A DNA stretch of 64,000 bases from NCBI GenBank assembly GCA_027943335.1, contig BSBK01007746.1, positions 171,988 through 235,987 of the forward strand, given 5' to 3'. Origin of the DNA: Chamaecyparis obtusa (taxonomy: Eukaryota > Streptophyta > Pinopsida > Cupressales > Cupressaceae). Shown here one piece after another: positions 58,420-64,000 of this stretch (its first letter is position 1; each line of letters opens with the position of its first letter). The position numbers were made by a program, and so were the translations under genes. The notes below the pieces were generated by a model, which saw only the letters and a program-made list of their open reading frames with translations, was not told the DNA's origin and did no database searches.

Positions 58420-61151
58420 TGTTGGTGTCTAAAATGACACTTATGCTCTAATAGGCTACCAGTATACCCTCAGATAGATTTTAGGGGTGGTTAGCTCCAA
58501 AATGTAATGAGGTCTCACGATAACTAGACCAACTCTAGGGACAAGACTACCCTCTTTTGCTTCTGGCTCTACAAAACCAAGGTGGGTGCACCTAACCTAG
58601 TATAAACTATACTTCACACACCAAAGACTGGGTTTGAATAATAGATAAATGGATAGCAAGAAAGTATTGAATATTAACCACACACTCATTGACTCTCCAT
58701 TGCTATGGGGTAGAACCACATACAACCAAATGCTGAAAACTTAAGGAATGGTTCTTAATTTATGTTTTTGAATCATAACAACCTCAATCAGGACATGTCA
58801 ACAAAGAAGTACTTATCTAGGCATGTGCCTCATCCATTGGGCAAGGTTTCTTAGACAAACTACACACACACACCAGAATGTATTTGAGATTCAAAGCCAT
58901 AAACACATTTACAATCTCCTCTACTACTTATAGAATATCCCTACATAGACAAGAGATAAATCTAGGTCCCATCTGAAGCATCATTTAATCTAATCCTGAA
59001 TTAGAACTCAAGAATGAAGACCTATACATAAAAAGGCTATGCAGTGAACTAGAAAGTTCAAAATTCATCTACATTGACACAAGGGAGAGATGAGAATCAT
59101 GTGCCTACATTAAGTATGAAGAATCCTCAAATGTATACAATCCATTCAAAGGAACCCTGCTTTCAAACTACAGCTTAGACCTACAACTTTCTTTCAATAG
59201 TCAAAAAATCAAGATAGACAAGTCATTACAATTCAGACTGAGAAGAGGACTCACAACTCAAAAGTTTGAATACCTAACTCCCAATGCCCTCGAAAATGAT
59301 CACACAAAAATCCCTTTATACCAGGGTTAGAAAGCAAGCATAATGATCACTTCCAACTCAAAAATTCAAAATCACCTAACCCCACCGAGGAATTAACATA
59401 GACATGACAGGGGTCAAGCCATAGCATGCAAGCTCAAATAGTCTAATCAACTAGCTGCAAACACTTCTCGAGCCAAGATTGTAATCATTCCTCATGGTAC
59501 AAATCCCTCTGCAATCAATCGTCAAGCACCCTAGACCACACTGCAAATGGCAAACCAATCACTTCTCACCAAATAGGGTCATTTCTCCATTGAATTCCAT
59601 AAAAATGGTACCCTCTGTCGCTAGAAACTCTTTGAAATTCAAACCTGAATCTCAATGGTTATCATGCATTTTGCAGGCTTCATGTTCCATAATCATTTGC
59701 CCACAATTGCGCAATCGTGCGATCACAACTTGACTGCCACAGGAAAACAGGTTTCATCTTATGCTTGGTCACATGATCGCATAGCACAGAGATAGGCTAT
59801 GTGAACATGCGACCACTTGCACCCCTTTATCTTGCCGCAACCACCACCGTGACAATAGTTGTCACATGATCGTATAGCCAGGAGACAGGCTATGCAAACA
59901 TGCGACAACCTGTGAACCATCACCCTACCGGTTGGCACATCACCGCCGAATGTCAAACATGCTTGGGCATTGAAGACACGGGCCCCCGCTGAGAAAAACC
60001 ACATCACCGATGTAGCCAACCAATGAGTAGAAGGCACATCGGTAAAATTGGCATCGTGGGCCCACCTGGAACTCTGCAACTGCAACATCCGACGGTTAGT
60101 CGCATGATCGCATAGCCCAGAGACGGGCTATGCAAACATGCGACAACCTGCAAACCGTAACCGCAAGCATAACTTCCGTCGCTACCCCAGCACAAAATGT
60201 TAGTCGCATGATCGCATAGCCTTGAAAAAGGCTATGTGAACATATGAATAACCACTAGTTACCACGCCTCGGCCCTACCAACAACCACCACGTGTCATGC
60301 CACCATTCTACCGATGGGCCCCATACGCAAGGAAGAAGCCTTGTCACATGGTCACATGTCAAAAATTCCTGACATGCGATCATGTGACAACCAATAAGAA
60401 CACGTGCCCCCACCTCCCTTCTAACACTGAGCCCACAAGACAAATCCGTCGGCATCCAATCAGACGGTGGGCACATGATCGCATGGGGTTAGAATATTCC
60501 ATGTGATCACACGCCGATCGTAGATCTTAAAACTTTGACACCAGGCCCAGCTAACATGAAATCCAACTCATCACCACGTGGACCAATCAGAAATGAGCAC
60601 CTTAGCACTATCTGACACGCAGACCCACTTGGACCCACGGCACGCTCACACAAGAAAATCTGACAGCTGTCGCAAAAGCGTATAGGTTAAACACTGCACA
60701 TCTTCACCATGCGAACAAGCAACAACCACCGATTCTGTTCGAACCTTAACCACACTGGGCAATGGGAAGAACTGGGACCCACCATCAAATCGCACGTGCG
60801 CAGTTAAGACTGAGGTCAAAAACACACAAAGTTTTTGGCACCAAAAGACAAGTGCATAAAAGCTAGAAGGCAAAGGGTCGAAAATAATGCAGGTTTTCGG
60901 CAAAAGATCAAAAACATCATGGATTTTCAAAAATACTGTGGGTTTTCGACACTGTGGCAAATTTTAAAGTTTGTTTCCTGCAGACCTTAGGAGTTGAATA
61001 TCTTTTTGGATTTGGCAAATTAGCTCATGCGATCTGGGCCAGAGCTTGGTGACACAGTGAAGAACACAGGGCAGGACACAATGAAGAACACTTGCAAGGG
61101 AAATAGGCCATTCTCATAAGATTTTTGCTATGACAGAAAAATGGCCTAACA
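58420..61151 (-). repeat. 5' LTR of the gypsy element (2732 bp)
   Basis: Partner of 42812-45537 with the same ends, TATA box (59315-59320) and hairpin array (about 59767-60509). Confidence 0.95.
59315..59320 (-). promoter_or_regulatory. TATA box of the gypsy 5' LTR
   Basis: TATAAAGGGA on the minus strand; being in the 5' LTR, this is the copy that would drive the element's genomic RNA. Confidence 0.6.
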
Positions 61152-61156
61152 CCAAT
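61152..61156 (+). repeat. Target-site duplication CCAAT, right copy
   Basis: Directly after CTAACA of the gypsy 5' LTR; matches 42807-42811. Confidence 0.9.
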
Positions 61157-61722
61157 ATCACACATCTTATTTATCTCTCAAAGAATTGAGACATCATTGG
61201 AAACAAAAGTTTCCTTCCTCTTCAAGCTTGCCCTAGTACGCTTCCCAGATGAGGGGCATGGTATCGTTATCATCATAATTATTGTCCAAATGCACAATGG
61301 CTTTTGAGGGGTCGTTCCCTTTGAGATAGCTTACTAGGGTGTCCAAGTTTTGGCTGAAATTGTCATGCCCTCCTGGTAAACAAGGAGGGTTTTCCTCATC
61401 ACTTCAATGTTGTTTTCCACATTTTTGGCCAGCTAAGTTACCTTTTCCTCCAAGTTGTCTAACCTTCTCTTTATGTTGTTATCCTCATCATCCAAATTTT
61501 TAATCTTTTCTTTCAGAATTTGATTCGTGACCACCAAATTCTTAATTTGCTAGAAGACCTAGCTACCATACTTTAGAGCATCTTTTGAAACAAAAATACC
61601 CATCTAGATTTTAGAATAATCAAAAGTATCAGGGTACTTCAAATTTAGATCCACTAAGGCAAGGGAACCCTTCCGCGATGGTGGATTGTCATGCTTTGTA
61701 GAGTCCTCATAGTTAACCATAG
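61157..61722 (-). pseudogene. Coiled-coil coding relic interrupted by the gypsy element
   Basis: On the minus strand, starting at an ATG near 61722, the frame reads DLNLKYPDTFDYSKI, then NQILKEKIKNLDDEDNNIKR and a heptad-like stretch, with several TAG stops. It appears to continue across the gypsy insertion into the LINE-like tail at 42545-42806. It may be the 3' coding end of a retroelement; I do not recognise the protein. Confidence 0.4.
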
Positions 61723-63570
61723 GTTCAGTGTGAAACCCTTCACCCAAATTGCCAACAAAGTAATTTTAAATAGTTAACATTGGTGAATTTGATAATTTCA
61801 TATTTTGTGAATTAGAGAAATCATAGCTCAGAAGCTTAGATAATGGCCTTTCACATTTTTTGTTCCTAAATTTATAGAAAACCTTTTTACAACTTCAAAT
61901 ATTTATGCAAAGATAACATATCTATAATTTACCTCTTCATAATTGAATCTTAATTTGATTAGTGAAGATCAACTAATGGCCTTTTACATTTACTTTCTTA
62001 AGATTATAAAAATTATTAAATACAACTTTAAATATTTAAGAAAAAGAAAATAGATCCATAATTCATCAATTGAAAATGAATCTTAATGCAATTAGTGATT
62101 TTTCAATTTTTTAGAGGTAAAAGGTTGTATCCAAATAATATTTGTTAATAATTAACCTATATACAACCTAAATCACTAGGGGCACTAGTAGGAAAGAGAC
62201 AGGTGGAGAAAACCTCCAATCTAGCCCCAAAAATAAAATTTATAATTTCATTTTACAAATATCCCATTATGTTCTATGGGGGACTGATGGGGGATTTCAC
62301 ATATGCATTTGCATACTTGTGTTGGTAGCATTACAAAAAGTCTGCTAATACATTATAGTTATATTGGCTTCACACTCCGCTATACATGAGGGGTAAAATT
62401 AAACCTTACATCTCTTTCTTTGTTACATTTGATAGCTTATAATACAAAATTTGGAATGTGTCTCGTTATCCATCTCAAACCATAGATAGATGGATATAAA
62501 GAAGATCGATCTTTTCTTGGTCCCCTTGGAGAAATATCCTTGTTTCTTCCACCTCTTACGTGATCCTGTGCATTATAACATCAATCCTTTGATGCATTCC
62601 TAAGTGAGACATTATAACAATTTCCAAAGACTTTCCATTTTGTTAGTATCTACCATGCAAGATCCATATATTACACTTTAATCATCCATGATTAATGAGT
62701 AAGATCCCTGTCACTAATTAGTAAATTACTCAGCATATCCAAAATCACACAATTGTACTTATATGGATAGCATGATTAAAATATGCATTAAAAACAAGGG
62801 TGGACGATATGATCAAACAAGATAATTCCCACCAATGATTATTCTTACTAATATAAGTCCACCCCATGGGTATTCATAGAAGTAAATATATGCATCATAA
62901 ATATATTGAACCATGTTGAAACATAAATGGACACCTATCAATTTATCTTGTGTTGATTTCATATCAATGAGAATAAGATTATGAATGATGCAAGAAACAA
63001 ATTAACAAAATTGGATTCTAGTGCATGCCTATATGATCACAATTCTCCATAAGAATCCATGTAATACCACCAATGCATACACACCAAAACTTATTTTGAG
63101 AAAATTTGTGTTAGGTATAATCAAATCATAATAACCCTGTGATTCCCATAAAGTTTCCAATTGAGCTTATATTATCACACTATGACTACAAAGTAAGTAG
63201 GTTCCCTCTAACTTATCCTTCTACCAAAACCACCTTGCTAGCCTGCTTACTCAAGATTTATTCAAGATTAAAACAAAAAACTACTAAAAAAAAGAAACAC
63301 ATAAAGGTCCCTGGTAATTGAACTAATGTCAAGACAACACTATACTGGAATCCAAATATCATTAGTGATCTAAGTTAAATCATATTGAACATGAAAGAGT
63401 AATTTTCTATCTAACTCAATTGAATCAAATTGGATACATAGACAAAGACCATGTTGTTAAGCTCAAGACTTTTAGCAAAGTACACACATATACCTACTGC
63501 CAACAAACTTTTAATGTAGTGAAGGGATAAACACACAACAAATAACATCAAGGAACCACCAAGATAAGTT
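61723..63570. other. AT-rich interval, no supported features
   Basis: Only short frames without domains; no repeat or RNA gene recognised. Confidence 0.35.
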
Positions 63571-63633
63571 ATGTGTGTGTGAATATATATACATCTATAT
63601 ACATCTATATACATATACATATACATACATACA

Positions 63634-63724
<91 letters not shown>

Positions 63725-63758
63725 ATATACATATATATGTATATATACATATACATAC

Positions 63759-63808
<50 letters not shown>

Positions 63809-63906
63809 ACATATACATATACATATATATACATATGCATATACATATATAAGTATGTATACATATATAAGTATGTATACATATACATATACATATAGAT
63901 ATACAT

Positions 63907-63988
<82 letters not shown>

Positions 63989-64000
63989 GTATATGTATAC
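63571..64000. repeat. Compound AT-rich microsatellite
   Basis: A block of (TACA)n at about 63612-63662, (AT)n at about 63660-63711, mixed ATAC/TATG runs, and a second (AT)n at about 63915-63981, continuing to the window end. Long Tyr/Ile frames on both strands are translations of this repeat. Confidence 0.95.

Larger units (their letters stand above)
42812..61151 (-). mobile_element. Complete Ty3/gypsy LTR retrotransposon with a nested copia
   Basis: LTRs at 42812-45537 and 58420-61151 have TG...CA ends, and CCAAT flanks the whole. Gag and pol lie on the minus strand in one reading frame from 58211 to 45684 and resume in phase after the copia insert (48494-54374). Without that insert the element would be about 12.5 kb. 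Ten in-frame stops show it is inactive. The extra RNase H domain and single gag-pol frame recall the Tat group, but the extra domain precedes the reverse transcriptase. Confidence 0.95.

Noticed and set aside
63411..63916. Overlapping frames of 103-137 codons rich in Tyr and Ile on both strands
   Set aside because: They are translations of AT and TACA microsatellite repeats; long frames arise because these repeats lack stops.

Overview
The window looks like nuclear DNA of a seed plant, most likely a gymnosperm or another very large, repeat-swollen genome (an inference from old, layered LTR elements, long degenerate CACTA and LINE copies and very little host coding sequence). Almost everything recognisable is a mobile element. 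I see one small intact host-like ORF (37161-37538), relics related to it (25078-25289 and its 5' flank copied at 41032-41620), and a decayed UDP-rhamnose synthase pseudogene (20641-21760).

Layout: 1-4421 is the 3' end and 3' LTR of a Ty3/gypsy-type element sitting in a LINE whose 3' tail follows (4422-4907). A second, 5'-truncated LINE (5570-6605) has a 17-bp target-site duplication. From about 7.2 kb to 25044 lies a large degenerate CACTA (En/Spm) transposon: a TNP2-like transposase gene (7227-14697), a second gene containing a 43-codon exon amplified in tandem (15393-20334), the antisense UDP-rhamnose synthase pseudogene, a small TIR element (22562-23533) and the right terminus (25044). Its transposase exon is split by a 3448-bp foldback element (7697-11144) made of two inverted partial copies of an LTR, bounded by a 5-bp target-site duplication. 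26-34 kb holds LTR fragments of at least three families, two unrecognised ORFs and a 990-bp TIR element (31861-32850). 38.5-40.0 kb is a decayed gypsy RNase H-integrase remnant.

42812-61151 is a complete 18.3-kb nest: a Ty3/gypsy element on the minus strand (LTRs of about 2.73 kb, target duplication CCAAT) with a 5881-bp Ty1/copia element (LTRs 831 and 848 bp, target duplication ATTAT) inserted between its protease/RNase H region and its reverse transcriptase. Both are inactivated by stop codons. The gypsy polyprotein has the unusual order gag, protease, extra RNase H, reverse transcriptase, RNase H, integrase. The last 430 bp are AT-rich microsatellite.

Most unusual is the foldback at 7697-11144. 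It is a near-perfectly symmetrical palindrome of LTR sequence whose centre coincides with a small hairpin native to that LTR family, both ends are the LTR U5 end, and it has a 5-bp target-site duplication. This suggests integration of a self-primed, hairpin reverse-transcription product. The same LTR family carries an array of at least six such hairpins upstream of its TATA box.
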